A DNA stretch of 64,000 bases from Nostoc sp. UHCC 0302 (GTDB lineage Bacteria; Cyanobacteriota; Cyanobacteriia; Cyanobacteriales; Nostocaceae), in assembly GCF_038096175.1 (NCBI RefSeq), contig NZ_CP151099.1, forward strand, positions 1,676,501 through 1,740,500, read 5' to 3'. Positions within the stretch are counted from its first letter, which is position 1. Every line of letters begins with the position of its first letter. Shown one piece after another: positions 44,093 through 53,873 of this stretch. The notes under the pieces are model-generated. The model was not told the origin of the DNA and ran no database searches. It saw only the letters and a program-made list of their open reading frames with translations. The translations under genes were made by a program, and so were the position numbers.

Positions 44093-45241
44093 ATGATCCA
44101 AAGTGTAAATCCCGTTCCTGCGTTTGATATCAAGCAGCAATACACCACTATCGAAGCAGAAGTGAGTGCAGTCGTCTTAGAGGTTCTGGCTTCTGGTCGT
44201 TATATTGGCGGCCCCCAGGTCGAAAGCTTTGAACAACAGTTTGCTACATATCACGGTGTATCTGAATGTGTAGCTTGTAATTCTGGTACTGATGCGCTCT
44301 ATTTAGCGCTACGAGTTTTAGAAATTGGTGCAGGCGATGAAGTAATTACAACGCCTTTCACCTTCATTGCTACAGCTGAAGTGATTAGCGCCGTGGGTGC
44401 AAAGCCAGTTTTCGTTGATATTGACGCCACTACATTTAATTTGGATGTGGAGAAAATAGCAGCAGCGATTACACCTAAAACCAAAGCGATTATCCCGGTT
44501 CACATATTTGGACAGCCTGTAGATATGACGGCGCTGATGGCGATCGCCGAGGCTCACAATTTGTCAGTAATTGAAGATTGCGCTCAGTCTACAGGAGCAA
44601 TTTGGGAGAATCAAAAAGTAGGAAGCATTGGACATATTGGTTGCTTTAGTTTCTACCCTACCAAGAATCTTGGGGGTTGTGGTGACGGCGGCGCAATCAC
44701 GACTAATGACTCAGCGATCGCAGTCAAGCTGCGAATATTAAGAGATCATGGGAGTAAAATTCGCTATATCCACGAGGAAATAGGTGTAAATAGCCGCTTG
44801 GATGCTCTACAAGCGGCTATTTTGCAAATTAAGCTGCGTTATTTAGATATTTGGAATGATAGACGGCGAGCGATCGCCAATTATTATTACCAGTTCCTCA
44901 GTCAAGTTCCAGGTATCATTCCACCCCAAGAATTACCGGGGGGAGCTGGGGTCTGGAATCAATACACTATTCGGATCTCAGGCGAGGATCGAAATGGTTC
45001 TAGCGCCAAATATCGAGATTGGGTACGTAATCAATTGCAAGAGCAGGGAGTAAGTTCAATGATTTACTACCCTTACCCTTTACATTTGCAGCCAGTTTAT
45101 CAAAGTTTGGGCTATCAGCAAGGGGAATTACCAGTGGCAGAGCAAGCTTGTCATGAGGTCATATCCTTGCCCATGTTCCCAGAACTTACAGACCAGCAGC
45201 AAGATCAGGTAATTTATGCTTTGAAGGATTGTTTGGGATAA
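44093..45241 (+). CDS. DegT/DnrJ/EryC1/StrS family PLP sugar aminotransferase
   Basis: 382 aa. The family signature is complete: CNSGTDALYLALRVLEIG, DEVITTPFTFIATAEVI, VHIFGQPVDM, VIEDCAQSTGA and the PLP-lysine segment CFSFYPTKNLGGCGDGGAI, ending with HLQPVY and a SLPMFPELTDQQ tail. These enzymes aminate keto-sugar nucleotides for lipopolysaccharide, glycan or secondary-metabolite synthesis. No sugar-nucleotide genes are adjacent, so the substrate is not inferable. Confidence 0.92.
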   Translation: MIQSVNPVPAFDIKQQYTTIEAEVSAVVLEVLASGRYIGGPQVESFEQQFATYHGVSECVACNSGTDALYLALRVLEIGAGDEVITTPFTFIATAEVISAVGAKPVFVDIDATTFNLDVEKIAAAITPKTKAIIPVHIFGQPVDMTALMAIAEAHNLSVIEDCAQSTGAIWENQKVGSIGHIGCFSFYPTKNLGGCGDGGAITTNDSAIAVKLRILRDHGSKIRYIHEEIGVNSRLDALQAAILQIKLRYLDIWNDRRRAIANYYYQFLSQVPGIIPPQELPGGAGVWNQYTIRISGEDRNGSSAKYRDWVRNQLQEQGVSSMIYYPYPLHLQPVYQSLGYQQGELPVAEQACHEVISLPMFPELTDQQQDQVIYALKDCLG

Positions 45242-45242
45242 A

Positions 45243-45340
45243 GGAGGAGTGGGGGAGTGGGGAAGTGGGGGAGTGGGAGAGTGGAGGATATTAAGTCAAC
45301 AATTACTTTTGTCCCCCCCTCTCCCCCTCTCCCACTCCTA
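45243..45340. terminator. Large G-rich/C-rich hairpin between convergent genes
   Basis: AGGAGTGGGGGAGTGGGG and repeats of it on the left arm are complemented by CCCCCTCTCCCACTCCT on the right. The two arms enclose about 25 bp of AT-rich loop between the DegT and Ycf23 stops. It could terminate both genes. Confidence 0.55.
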
Positions 45341-45344
45341 TTAT

Positions 45345-46091
45345 CTAAGCGATCGCGCGACTGCCAGCAGTCACCAAAGCTTCTACTAAGCCACGCACAG
45401 CAGCAATCATTGCCACTTCGCTATTAAGTTGGTTGATGGCAGAACCAACACCAACACCAGCAGCACCAGCGGCGATCGCTAATGGTGCTGTGACACTAGA
45501 AATCCCTGAAGCACACAATACAGGCACTGAAACTGCACGGGAAATCTCATAAGCTGCTGCCAAGGTGGGAGCAGCTTTTTCGATTAATCCCAAGCTTCCT
45601 GGATGAACTGGGTTGCTACTAGTACCGCCTTCAGTCTGGATGATATCTGCCCCGGCTTTCACCAGTTCCTCTGCTAGCTGTACCTGTTGGTCTAGTTTCA
45701 GGATGTGGGGAACGGTGACAGATAGGGTAATGTCGGGGAGGAGAGCGCGGGTTTGCTGAGTCAACTCTAGTACTTCAGGAGCCTCAAAGCGACGTCCTTG
45801 GGCATAGAAGGAATCGAAATTGCCAATTTCAATTAAATCAGCACCAGCCGCCACAGCTTGCACAAATTGCTCTGGCTCTACTGCTGAAACACAAATCGGT
45901 AAATTTATCAAAGATTTAGCTAATTGGACTAAGGCAGGATCGGCAGCAATATCGACAAAAGTAGCACCGCCAAGTTCAGCAGCTTTAACAATAGCAGCAA
46001 CGCGATCGCTGTCAAAGTTATTCAAACCGCTAATAACTTTCAGAACACGGCGGTTAGTAAATGCACCTTGAAGTGTGGAATGCATAGTCAT
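45345..46091 (-). CDS. DUF561/Ycf23 family protein
   Basis: 248 aa. A TIM-barrel pattern is visible: LKVISGLNNFDSDRVAAIVKAAELGGATFVDIAADP, PICVSAVEP, AGADLIEIGNFDSFY, AGADIIQTEGGTSSNP and VPVLCASGISSVTAPLAIAAGAAGVGVGSAIN, the last resembling the phosphate-binding loops of such barrels. It matches Ycf23, conserved in cyanobacteria and red-algal plastids, with unknown function. An alternative start two codons later is possible. Confidence 0.88.
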   Translation of the reverse strand: MTMHSTLQGAFTNRRVLKVISGLNNFDSDRVAAIVKAAELGGATFVDIAADPALVQLAKSLINLPICVSAVEPEQFVQAVAAGADLIEIGNFDSFYAQGRRFEAPEVLELTQQTRALLPDITLSVTVPHILKLDQQVQLAEELVKAGADIIQTEGGTSSNPVHPGSLGLIEKAAPTLAAAYEISRAVSVPVLCASGISSVTAPLAIAAGAAGVGVGSAINQLNSEVAMIAAVRGLVEALVTAGSRAIA

Positions 46092-46222
46092 ATTTTTTAT
46101 TGAGTTACGAAAGTAGGAATATTTTTACACTACTAGGCGTTAACCGCTAGGGGTAGAGGGTAAAGGAGAGACAACTAGCCCACAAAAACCGCGATTAACT
46201 GCCCATTTATTAATTTTTACTG

Positions 46223-46765
46223 TTAATCAAATTCTGGCGACCACAAATCTGAAATCTGCACTTCCAGTCCTGGAAGCAAATCGGGAAGCGTCAGCACATC
46301 CCCATCACGAAGTATGATTACTTCTTTTCCAGAGTCGTAAACTTCAACAATCCGTTCATCAGGGTTAATCAGAATTCCTACCTTCGTTCCCAAAGCCAGA
46401 AATTCTTGAACTTTTGCTCGCAATTCCTTTAAATTGTCGCTGGGGGACTTAACTTCAACCGTCAAATCAGGAGCCAACTGAGCAAAAGACTTAGGACTGC
46501 GACGCAAGCGTTGTGCCAAAACAAACGACGCATCAGGTGCGCGTAAATCCGAGTTTGGCAGTCTGAAACCAGCACTGGAAGCTGCTACCCGTCCAAGTTT
46601 ACGAGGTCGAACCCAGTTATGTAGCTGAGCAATCATCGCCGCTGCAACCTCATCTGATTCATATCCTGACGGACTCATAACAATGATATTTCCTTGAACT
46701 AGTTCCATGCGGTAGTCAGGATACTGCTGCTGCATTTTTTCCAAGTCTTGAATTGTCAGGGACAT
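46223..46765 (-). CDS. Uma2 family protein (DUF820)
   Basis: 180 aa from the ATG at 46765 (AGAGG upstream); a GTG at 46813 is open but lacks support. Blocks: SLTIQDLEKMQQQYPDYRMELVQGNIIVMSP, LRAPDASFVLAQRL, PDLTVEVKSPSDNLKELRAKVQEFLALG, KVGILINPDERIVEVY. The PD-(D/E)XK-like residues D and ExK are intact (APDASF, VEVKSP). It belongs to a different subgroup from the copy at 31763. Function unknown. Confidence 0.9.
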   Translation of the reverse strand: MSLTIQDLEKMQQQYPDYRMELVQGNIIVMSPSGYESDEVAAAMIAQLHNWVRPRKLGRVAASSAGFRLPNSDLRAPDASFVLAQRLRRSPKSFAQLAPDLTVEVKSPSDNLKELRAKVQEFLALGTKVGILINPDERIVEVYDSGKEVIILRDGDVLTLPDLLPGLEVQISDLWSPEFD

Positions 46766-47032
46766 AGAACCTCTGATAGAAACGTTTGGGTTTTCCTGGA
46801 CATTCAACGCCACCTTATTTTAACGAAACAGTGTGTATGGCATTGGTGAGTCGTGGAGATGAGGGGGCAGGGGAGCAGGGGGGGCAGAGGAGAAAAACTC
46901 CTAACTCAGCACTCAGCAGGCTGCTCAATGTCCTGCTATCGCTAACAGCACTCCTAATGTCCAATGCTGCCCTAACACTCGTATGATCAAAATATCAGGA
47001 TAAATATAACAGCCAGATTTTTACCGCAAAAC

Positions 47033-47896
47033 ATGGGCAGTATTTGGGAAATCGATTTTTACTCCCGTCCTATTCTGGACGAAAATCAGAAAAAAGTTTG
47101 GGAAGTCTTAGTTTGCGAGAGTCCTGCGGATATCAGCACAAAAACAGATTCTTTGTTTCGCTATGCTCAATATTGTTCTAGTACTCAAGTAAATTCGGGC
47201 TGGCTAAGGACGGCGTTGCAAGAAGCCATTGACAAAGCAGGAGAAGCACCAATTAAAATCCGCTTTTTCCGCCGTCAAATGAGCAACATGATAACTAAAG
47301 CCTGCCAAGAGTTAGGTGTTCCCGCCCAGCCTAGCCGCCGCACTCTAGTTCTCAACCAATGGCTGGAAGAACGGATGGAGCAAGTGTACCCTCAAGAACC
47401 AGGGTATCAAGGAGGAACTAATCCCTCAGTACGTTTGGAAAAACCCTTACCCCAACGTTTACCAGATGCTTTAGAAGGACAGCAATGGACTTTTGTCAGC
47501 TTACAAGCCGCGGATTTTCTAGAAATGTCAGAATGGGAAATTGGCTTTGGTGAAGCTTTTCCCTTAGAGTTGGCAAAAGTGTCCCCAGAAACTCGTATTC
47601 CTGGCGTTTTGATTTTTTCACCCAGAGCGTTGCCCTTAGCAGCTTGGATGTCTGGTTTAGAGTTGGCATTTTTAAGATTTGACACCAGCAAAGGGGAGAG
47701 ATTGGTTTTAGAAACTGGTGTGACTGAAAGCTGGATTTTAGCAAATATTAAGAATCCCCAAACTTTAGCTGAAGCTAAAGGTTTTGAAGAGTCCAAGCAA
47801 AAAGCTAATGGAGTGCATTTTATAGGAGTGCAGTCCGATCCCCAAGCAGAATCTTTTGCTGGTTTTTGGCTGTTGCAAGAAATAAATATAGTTTGA
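47033..47896 (+). CDS. Tab2/Atab2-like RNA-binding protein
   Basis: 287 aa. The opening GSIWEIDFYSRPILDENQKKVWEVLVCES and later RFFRRQMSNMITKACQELGVPAQPSRRTLVLNQWLEER and VSLQAADFLEMSEWEIGFGEAFPL are hallmarks of the Tab2 family. In Chlamydomonas and Arabidopsis Tab2/Atab2 bind psaB or related mRNAs and aid photosystem I/II translation; the cyanobacterial role is presumed similar. A GC-rich repeat region follows before the convergent geranylgeranyl reductase. Confidence 0.9.
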   Translation: MGSIWEIDFYSRPILDENQKKVWEVLVCESPADISTKTDSLFRYAQYCSSTQVNSGWLRTALQEAIDKAGEAPIKIRFFRRQMSNMITKACQELGVPAQPSRRTLVLNQWLEERMEQVYPQEPGYQGGTNPSVRLEKPLPQRLPDALEGQQWTFVSLQAADFLEMSEWEIGFGEAFPLELAKVSPETRIPGVLIFSPRALPLAAWMSGLELAFLRFDTSKGERLVLETGVTESWILANIKNPQTLAEAKGFEESKQKANGVHFIGVQSDPQAESFAGFWLLQEINIV

Positions 47897-48024
47897 GAGT
47901 GGGGCATAGGGCATTGAAAGTGCTGAGTGCTGAGTGCTGAGTTAGGAGTTTTTCTCCTCTGCCCCCCCTGCTCCCCCTGCTCCTCTGCCCCCCTTGCTCC
48001 CTGCCCCCCCACTCCTGCTTATGA
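47897..48024. repeat. Low-complexity repeat between convergent genes
   Basis: Three GTGCTGA units followed by GTTAGGAGTTTTTCTCCT (a short hairpin) and CTGCCCCCCCTGCTCCCC runs. The same phrases recur at 46860-46925 and 30250-30364. Confidence 0.8.
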
Positions 48025-49146
48025 CTAGCCCCCAAAACCTGGAATTAAACGCTTCAGCGCTCGGCCTGCAACATCGCCATAGCGCAGTTCTCCACAGAGA
48101 ATCTTACCCATGATCTGAGCGCCGGAGGGACGCTTGACACCAACTTTATAGCTAATGCCGGGAAAGCGATAAAATGCTCCAGCTAATTTTTGCGCCCAAG
48201 CCATTTCACTACCCCATTGCTCATTGATGGCATTGCTGTATTTTTCTAAAGCGTCGAAATCACCAGCAAGGGCTTCATTAATAGCTCCCGCTGCTAGCAA
48301 TCCGCTAAAAATTGAGGGACGAATACCTTCTGCTGTCATGGGGTCAACAACACAAGCAGCTTCCCCTGCCAAAACGGCATTTTGAGTATGCAAGTTTTGA
48401 GTGCCATCCCATATAGAAATGGGGTGACCATACTGCTTGCTAGTTTTAATATCTACATTGAACGATCGCGCGTACTCATCCAAAATCTTTTTGAAGTCTT
48501 GGCGTTCACCGCCGATAAATGTACCTACGCCAATTGAATAACCATCAGCTTTGGGGAAGTTCCAAATATAGCCGTTTTTCACCAAGCCGAACTCGAAGTG
48601 AATGGTGGATTTATCTTCTACAACAGCAGGAACTTCTGCTTCTAAAGCCCCAGCTAAGCGGCGTTTGCGGTCTTTGAAGCCTAGCCATTTTGCCATCGGC
48701 CCTTTAGCACCATCAGCCGCGATTAAGTAGCGACCTGTAACTGGGCCATTGGCTGTGTTAACTTGCCAATGGTCGCTTTTAAACTCAATACCTGTTACTT
48801 CTGTGTTGTCTTGGAGTTCAGCGCCTTGCTTCTGGGCTTGCTGTACTAGGAAATGGTCAAAAACATCTCGCCGCACCATCCAGACTGGTTCTTTTGTGGC
48901 GATTTTCGCTTCCACAGGATCACCCAATTTCCAGGTAAAGCGCAAGGAGTCTACTTTCACAGAAATCGCCGGACTAAAGTCAAAGTCAAACCATTGAGCG
49001 ATCGCTGGCGATACACCACCACCACAAGGTTTATATCTTGGTAAGGATTCTTTTTCTAATACTAATACTGAGCGCCCTTGCTTGGCTAAATGATATGCAG
49101 CTGTTCCACCAGCTGGCCCAGCGCCGACGATGATGCAGTCGTACAT
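48025..49146 (-). CDS. Geranylgeranyl reductase family FAD oxidoreductase
   Basis: 373 aa. N-terminal FAD motif CIIVGAGPAGGTAAYHLAKQGRSVLVLEK, then the family PRYKPCGGGVSP, LIAADGAKGPMAKWLG and the second FAD block VLAGEAACVVDPMTAEGIRPSIFSGLLAAGAI. Members reduce geranylgeranyl chains for chlorophyll phytol, tocopherol or archaeal lipids. In cyanobacteria ChlP is the best-known member; similarity here is to the broader family, so ChlP identity is possible but not shown. It shares a bidirectional terminator with frr. Confidence 0.88.
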   Translation of the reverse strand: MYDCIIVGAGPAGGTAAYHLAKQGRSVLVLEKESLPRYKPCGGGVSPAIAQWFDFDFSPAISVKVDSLRFTWKLGDPVEAKIATKEPVWMVRRDVFDHFLVQQAQKQGAELQDNTEVTGIEFKSDHWQVNTANGPVTGRYLIAADGAKGPMAKWLGFKDRKRRLAGALEAEVPAVVEDKSTIHFEFGLVKNGYIWNFPKADGYSIGVGTFIGGERQDFKKILDEYARSFNVDIKTSKQYGHPISIWDGTQNLHTQNAVLAGEAACVVDPMTAEGIRPSIFSGLLAAGAINEALAGDFDALEKYSNAINEQWGSEMAWAQKLAGAFYRFPGISYKVGVKRPSGAQIMGKILCGELRYGDVAGRALKRLIPGFGG

Positions 49147-49236
49147 ATGGCTAAATTTTGGCTCCTAAATTTGTTAATTTTTTTGTTTTTTTAGGAAATA
49201 TTGGCCATTTAGATAAATTTTAGTAAATATCCCCAA

Positions 49237-49288
49237 AAAGAATAAATGCTGAAGAATCATCGATAAATTCTTCAGCATTTATTCTTTA
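49237..49288. terminator. Strong hairpin between geranylgeranyl reductase and frr
   Basis: AAAGAATAAATGCTGAAGA and its complement TCTTCAGCATTTATTCTTT form a stem of about 21 bp just after the frr stop. T and A runs on both sides allow termination from frr (leftward). Confidence 0.9.
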
Positions 49289-49299
49289 TACATCACACT

Positions 49300-49848
49300 T
49301 TAGACAGTTGAGATGTCTTTTTCTTTTTCTGCCAATAATTCGTCTATTTTAGCAGTGTACTTGTTTGTCAGTTTTTGCAGTTTGTCTTGCTGGTCGCGTG
49401 CTTCGTCTTCGGAAATTTCAGCGTTTTTTTCCTGTTTGCGAATGGCATCTATGGCATCGCGACGAATGTTACGAATGCCAATGCGACCTTCTTCGGCATA
49501 CTTAGCAGCAATTTTGACAAATTCTTTACGCCGATCGCTTGTTAATGGCGGAATATTTAGCCTAATTACAGAACCATCGTTGCTGGGGGTTAATCCCACA
49601 TCTGACAGGGAAATCGCCTTTTCGACCAGATTTAAGCTGCTGCGATCGTAAGGCTGAATCAGAATCGTTGTGGCATCTGGTGTGCTAATGTTTGCCAGTG
49701 ACTTCAAGGGCGTAGGCGAACCGTAGTAGTCTACTGCTACTTTATCTAGTAAACTCGCATTGGCGCGACCAGTGCGAATTGTGTTAAAAGCACGTTGAGT
49801 CGCCTCAACAGTCTTTTGCATCGTACTTTCAGCTTCAGCTAATGTCAC
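49300..49848 (-). CDS. frr: Ribosome recycling factor
   Basis: 182 aa from a GTG at 49848, which has GGGAGG 5 bp upstream and gives the normal RRF length; the longer open frame is the pyrH overlap. RRF releases ribosomes from mRNA after termination with EF-G. The signature [20 protein letters not shown] is here as [19 protein letters not shown], followed by [19 protein letters not shown]. It begins inside the 3' end of pyrH (14-bp overlap), so translation is probably coupled. Confidence 0.96.
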   Translation of the reverse strand: MTLAEAESTMQKTVEATQRAFNTIRTGRANASLLDKVAVDYYGSPTPLKSLANISTPDATTILIQPYDRSSLNLVEKAISLSDVGLTPSNDGSVIRLNIPPLTSDRRKEFVKIAAKYAEEGRIGIRNIRRDAIDAIRKQEKNAEISEDEARDQQDKLQKLTNKYTAKIDELLAEKEKDISTV

Positions 49849-50563
49849 AAGAACCTCCCACAAGGGTACCGATAGTTTCTCCCAAAACTGCACGGTGGAT
49901 ATTGCCTCGCACCGACAAGTCAAATACAAGAATTGGGATATTATTTTCTTTACACAAGGCAATCGCAGTGCTATCCATTACCCGCAAATCTTGAGCCAAG
50001 ACGTGCGCGTAGGTGAGGCTGTTGTAACGCCTGGCATCAGGATAAACGTGAGGGTCAGCATCGTATACTCCGTCTACCTTGGTGGCTTTAAAAATCACTT
50101 CGGCATCAATTTCTGCGGCTCTTAAAGCAGCAGTGGTATCTGTGGTAAAGAAGGGATTTCCAGAACCTGCACCAAAAATTACCACCCGCCCTTTCTCAAG
50201 ATGACGGATGGCACGACGACGAATATACGGTTCCGCTAATTCTTGCATAGCGATCGCAGTTTGTACCCGCGTCTGAACCCCTATTCGTTCTAGGGAATCT
50301 TGCAGCGTCATGGCGTTCATTACCGTGGCAATCATGCCAATGTAGTCAGCGGTTGCCCTGTCCATCCCCGCCGACGCCGCTTTGACGCCCCGAAAAATAT
50401 TGCCGCCGCCAACGACGATGGCGATTTGAGTGCCAGTGGCTATCACCTCTGCTACTTCTTGTGCTATGCCTTTGACCACTTCTGGATCAATGCCATAGCC
50501 CATGTTGCCCATTAAGGCTTCACCGCTCAGTTTGAGTAAAACCCGTCGGTAATTCGTTCCCAT
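49835..50563 (-). CDS. pyrH: Uridylate kinase
   Basis: 242 aa from the ATG at 50563, where the conserved [18 protein letters not shown] begins; upstream codons are not conserved. It phosphorylates UMP to UDP. Nucleotide-binding motifs [10 protein letters not shown] and [22 protein letters not shown] are intact, and [14 protein letters not shown] is present. The pyrH-frr order is widespread in bacteria and supports both calls. Confidence 0.97.
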   Translation of the reverse strand: MGTNYRRVLLKLSGEALMGNMGYGIDPEVVKGIAQEVAEVIATGTQIAIVVGGGNIFRGVKAASAGMDRATADYIGMIATVMNAMTLQDSLERIGVQTRVQTAIAMQELAEPYIRRRAIRHLEKGRVVIFGAGSGNPFFTTDTTAALRAAEIDAEVIFKATKVDGVYDADPHVYPDARRYNSLTYAHVLAQDLRVMDSTAIALCKENNIPILVFDLSVRGNIHRAVLGETIGTLVGGSCDIS

Positions 50564-50634
50564 GAAGTTACGCTTTATCAAAAAAGTTGCAATTGCCTCC
50601 AATTTAAGATAGCAGTTACAGGGACTATCTATGT

Positions 50635-51183
50635 CTAGTTGCGCCAGATCAATGAAGTACCCACTGGTTCTGTTTCCACTAGATGTATTTCTTGACCTTG
50701 AAACAGAGAGGCGATCGCAGTTCTTAAATAATTTTCTCCTATAGATGCTGGGTCATGGACATGATCATCGATTTGCCCTTTGTAGCGTACTATACCATTT
50801 TTATCTATTAAGAAAGCCATTGGTGTTTTCGTGGCACCAAAACTGCGGGTAACATCTTGGGTTGAGTCCCACAGGTAGGGAAAGTTGAATTCGTAACGTT
50901 CGGCAAAAGCTTTCATGTTGTCAAAGCTTTCTTTATGATCACCATTACTGCCATTCATCCCAATTAGGATGAAGCCGCTTTCAGCAAATTCCGCTTGAAT
51001 ACTCTTAAGCCTGTCTATATACAACTCTACATAAGGGCAGTGGTTGCACATGGAAATGACGCCGACTGCGCGGAATTTGTTTAAATAACGGCTGAGATGA
51101 TGTACTTGATTATCAATTCCTGGCAGTTCAAAATCAGGTGCGTAGCCTCCAATTGGAGTGCCAATTGCTTCTAGTATAGTCAT
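50635..51183 (-). CDS. Thioredoxin-fold AhpC/TSA-like protein
   Basis: 182 aa from the ATG at 51183. It starts as a peroxiredoxin/TlpA-type protein ([26 protein letters not shown]) and contains [16 protein letters not shown], a CxxC (CNHC) motif, then [23 protein letters not shown] with the cis-Pro region (ATKTP). It probably acts as a cytoplasmic thiol oxidoreductase. No signal peptide. Substrate unknown. Confidence 0.85.
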   Translation of the reverse strand: MTILEAIGTPIGGYAPDFELPGIDNQVHHLSRYLNKFRAVGVISMCNHCPYVELYIDRLKSIQAEFAESGFILIGMNGSNGDHKESFDNMKAFAERYEFNFPYLWDSTQDVTRSFGATKTPMAFLIDKNGIVRYKGQIDDHVHDPASIGENYLRTAIASLFQGQEIHLVETEPVGTSLIWRN

Positions 51184-51574
51184 TTTCTCTAACTTGAAGG
51201 AACTAGGAATAAACAAAATCTCGGTAAATTTAGCGTCAGTTTCCAGATGCAAACCATCCCTAAGCCGATGCCTGATATCAAATAATTTTATAAACGAATT
51301 TAGCTACCGTAAATTGTAATACTACTGAATCTACTACTGGTGCTATTTTCACCACTTCACAATCAATAACATTGTAATTGTCACATACAGCGCTTTTCAT
51401 TTGTATAAGCCAAAAATTCAATGATAGAGACACAGCAATGGTATGGCTTTACAGCCAACCCTTATTCTATTTCAATTGAAATAAAGCTTTCTGGTTCTAT
51501 CTAATTTATGCAATTGCGCGTGCCTCTTGCAGAGGAGCTATGCGATAAGCATTCGGGTAACAAAAGGACTTAGG
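51184..51574. other. Intergenic region, nothing specific seen
   Basis: About 390 bp of AT-rich sequence; no supportable frame or strong hairpin. The promoter of the thioredoxin-fold gene should be near 51190-51250. Confidence 0.35.
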
Positions 51575-51748
51575 AGTTAGCAAAGTGCTAAAGGCGATCG
51601 CCGGGCTGGTGATCCCCCGATTTTAGTCGGCAGTAGCGATAAAGCAACTAAAGTTTTGGGTTGGCATCCACAATATCCCAACCTCAGCGAAATCCTGACT
51701 CACGCTTGGCAGTGGCATCAGCGACATCAAGGCAAACGTATTTTATAA
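51575..51748 (+). pseudogene. galE relic (C-terminal end only)
   Basis: One frame reads DRRAGDPPILVGSSDKATK, VLGWHPQYPNLSEILTH and AWQWHQRHQGKRIL before TAA at 51746. That is the conserved C-terminus of UDP-glucose 4-epimerase. No upstream part of the gene exists here and a stop precedes it, so only about 50 codons remain. Confidence 0.85.
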
Positions 51749-51917
51749 CAGTGTGTTGTTTACCTCTATAAACACCAATAATTTAATAGCGATCGCATCA
51801 TACGTTTAACGCGAGTTTGTCTAACTTTACCAACTTTGTGTGAGTAGTCTACCATCAATAGCTGCAAACCTAGTTGGATGTTCACTGTAGTTGTTGAAAG
51901 GGGTACAAGAATCGGAA

Positions 51918-52757
51918 TTAAATTGATGTCAACTCAAGACGAACATAAGTGCGATCATCAAATGATTCTCTATCAGGTGAAAGTCCTCTTTGTGCTAAAT
52001 AAAGGTCATAGCATAAAGGGTCTTGAGCCAATATTTCGCTAAGAGCTGTTTCGCTTTCGGCAAGACTTACTCTGAGGTCTGGATAACCGTCACTAGCAAG
52101 CACAATAGATTTAGTTTGCTCTGGAATTTTAATTACTTCAATATATTGGTCAGGCACTCTTGTACCATCAATAGTCCCATACCCGAAAGGGTCTTCAAGA
52201 TAATTCCGAAAAACTGTTTGCAGTACATAGTAAGTTGTTAAATGTTTTTGACTGGGATCATCTTGCAGGAGTTCTTCTATTGTTTTACCTTGAGCAAGGT
52301 GGGAACGCACAATTAGCGATCGCAACTTAGTTGTGACGACATCAACTTGCAAGGAGGGATTGTTACCTTTACCGTCAAGTAAGTATTGACAATCTCCAAC
52401 TCGCCAAATTTCTCCGCGTGCGGCAGAAAACACTACCATGACGAAGCAAGGACTATAATTGGGAGTTTTATCTGGTTTGACTCGTAGCAAAGACTCTCCC
52501 ACAGCTTGATTTAACTGCTGTACGGCCTCTATTGCGGTAATCTTGGCATCAAGATTTTCCAGAACTTGAGCGCCAACTTCTGCCACGAAACGACCGGAGG
52601 AAAGACCATCATAACGAGCGCCTGAAGTCTCTGTAGCACCATCTAGGACAGCGACGAAGTTTTGGGTAATCACAAGGCGATCGTCCCCACGCTCAGGATC
52701 TCCGTACTTTGAGCGGCTCAAAAACTCAACCACTGTGAAGGTTTGGCTTAATTTCAT
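51918..52757 (-). CDS. Divergent PP2C-like phosphatase-fold protein
   Basis: 279 aa. Motifs resemble the PP2C fold: NFVAVLDGATET (metal Asp and Gly), WRVGDCQYLLDGKG, SIVLASDGYPDLR (metal Asp) and a terminal FDDRTYVRL. Spacing differs from ordinary PPM phosphatases and the first acidic RxxxED motif is loose (ERGDDRLVI), so activity is uncertain. No membrane helix and no partner kinase adjacent. Confidence 0.72.
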   Translation of the reverse strand: MKLSQTFTVVEFLSRSKYGDPERGDDRLVITQNFVAVLDGATETSGARYDGLSSGRFVAEVGAQVLENLDAKITAIEAVQQLNQAVGESLLRVKPDKTPNYSPCFVMVVFSAARGEIWRVGDCQYLLDGKGNNPSLQVDVVTTKLRSLIVRSHLAQGKTIEELLQDDPSQKHLTTYYVLQTVFRNYLEDPFGYGTIDGTRVPDQYIEVIKIPEQTKSIVLASDGYPDLRVSLAESETALSEILAQDPLCYDLYLAQRGLSPDRESFDDRTYVRLELTSI

Positions 52758-52977
52758 CTTTACTGTTTTTTCTCACATCTATTTCTACTGCATTATTCTT
52801 GTAGCAAAAGATGTGCAGTCTGCTCGCAATCTCGTGCAGAATTTATAAAACAATCACTGAAATGGATCTAGGCTTGATAGTTAATGTTTGTGTTTCAGCA
52901 GCGGTAAATAACTTTTGCAGTGTGCTAGGGAAGTTGAAACACGGTTTTATGCTGTGCTGCGATCGCTTGTTGCCATT

Positions 52978-53712
52978 TTATATTGGTTTACGTGCAATAA
53001 ATGCGGCGTGGGCTTTTGGCAGTACATACTCACCATAACTTCGCATGATCTGAACTTGGAAACCGACTTGCTCAAGTTCTTCACCAATCTCTGTTGCTTT
53101 GTACAGCCGCAAATGGTGTACTTCATCATCTCTTCTGTAGTGTTCTCCTACCTGGCGAAAGCTGATGATTCGACGGCTCAATGTCTCCTGCTCTTGGTTT
53201 TCCTCCTTCTCAACAAGAACTATCCAATCTTTTCCTTCAGTGAACCCTTTGGTTGTAATTCCTTGGTCAACCTGTCCTGGCTCTGCAATGTCAAATAAGA
53301 AAATACCTCCAGGAGCTAATGCCTTATAGATGCGATGAAAAAGTTGAACTAGTAGTTGGCGATTGTTCTCTGGATCAAATAGGTAGTTGAGACATTCACT
53401 GATTGATGTCACGGCATTGCATAAAGGAATATCAGCCTGAAACAGCGACTGAATTTGAAACTCGGCATCCGGTACTCTGGTTCGGGCTATTGCAATCATC
53501 GACTCAGAAATATCAATTCCGAGAACACGATAATTAGCTTTGGTAAATTCCAATGCAGACAATCCACTGCCACAACCCAATTCCACAATTAAACCTTCGT
53601 GTATATTGTTTTGAGCCAGGATTTCCAGTATGCCAGGAGCAGATTTGAGAGCGTAATCACTGTAACCAACATCATGAATATAAGCAAGGTCTTGCTTGTA
53701 CCACTCTTCCAT
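52978..53712 (-). CDS. Class I SAM-dependent methyltransferase
   Basis: 244 aa from the ATG at 53712; a TTG four codons earlier is less likely. Motif I is LIVELGCGSGLSALEF, the acidic strand II end is VLGIDISESMI, and APGGIFLFDIAEP follows. Substrate unknown. A second methyltransferase lies 160 bp upstream on the same strand, and the two may be related in function but not in sequence. Confidence 0.88.
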   Translation of the reverse strand: MEEWYKQDLAYIHDVGYSDYALKSAPGILEILAQNNIHEGLIVELGCGSGLSALEFTKANYRVLGIDISESMIAIARTRVPDAEFQIQSLFQADIPLCNAVTSISECLNYLFDPENNRQLLVQLFHRIYKALAPGGIFLFDIAEPGQVDQGITTKGFTEGKDWIVLVEKEENQEQETLSRRIISFRQVGEHYRRDDEVHHLRLYKATEIGEELEQVGFQVQIMRSYGEYVLPKAHAAFIARKPI

Positions 53713-53873
53713 TGAGTTGCTCAAGGGGATTACTTTGTGGATAGGTGTTTATCAAAAAACCCAGTGATAATATATTAAGCCATAACTAAGCACAGAGGAC
53801 ATCCATCCCCTGCCTTGAAGTGTTAGCTGGCAGTTGTGATGTTGCCAGTACAAAACTCAACATACTGTTGTCT

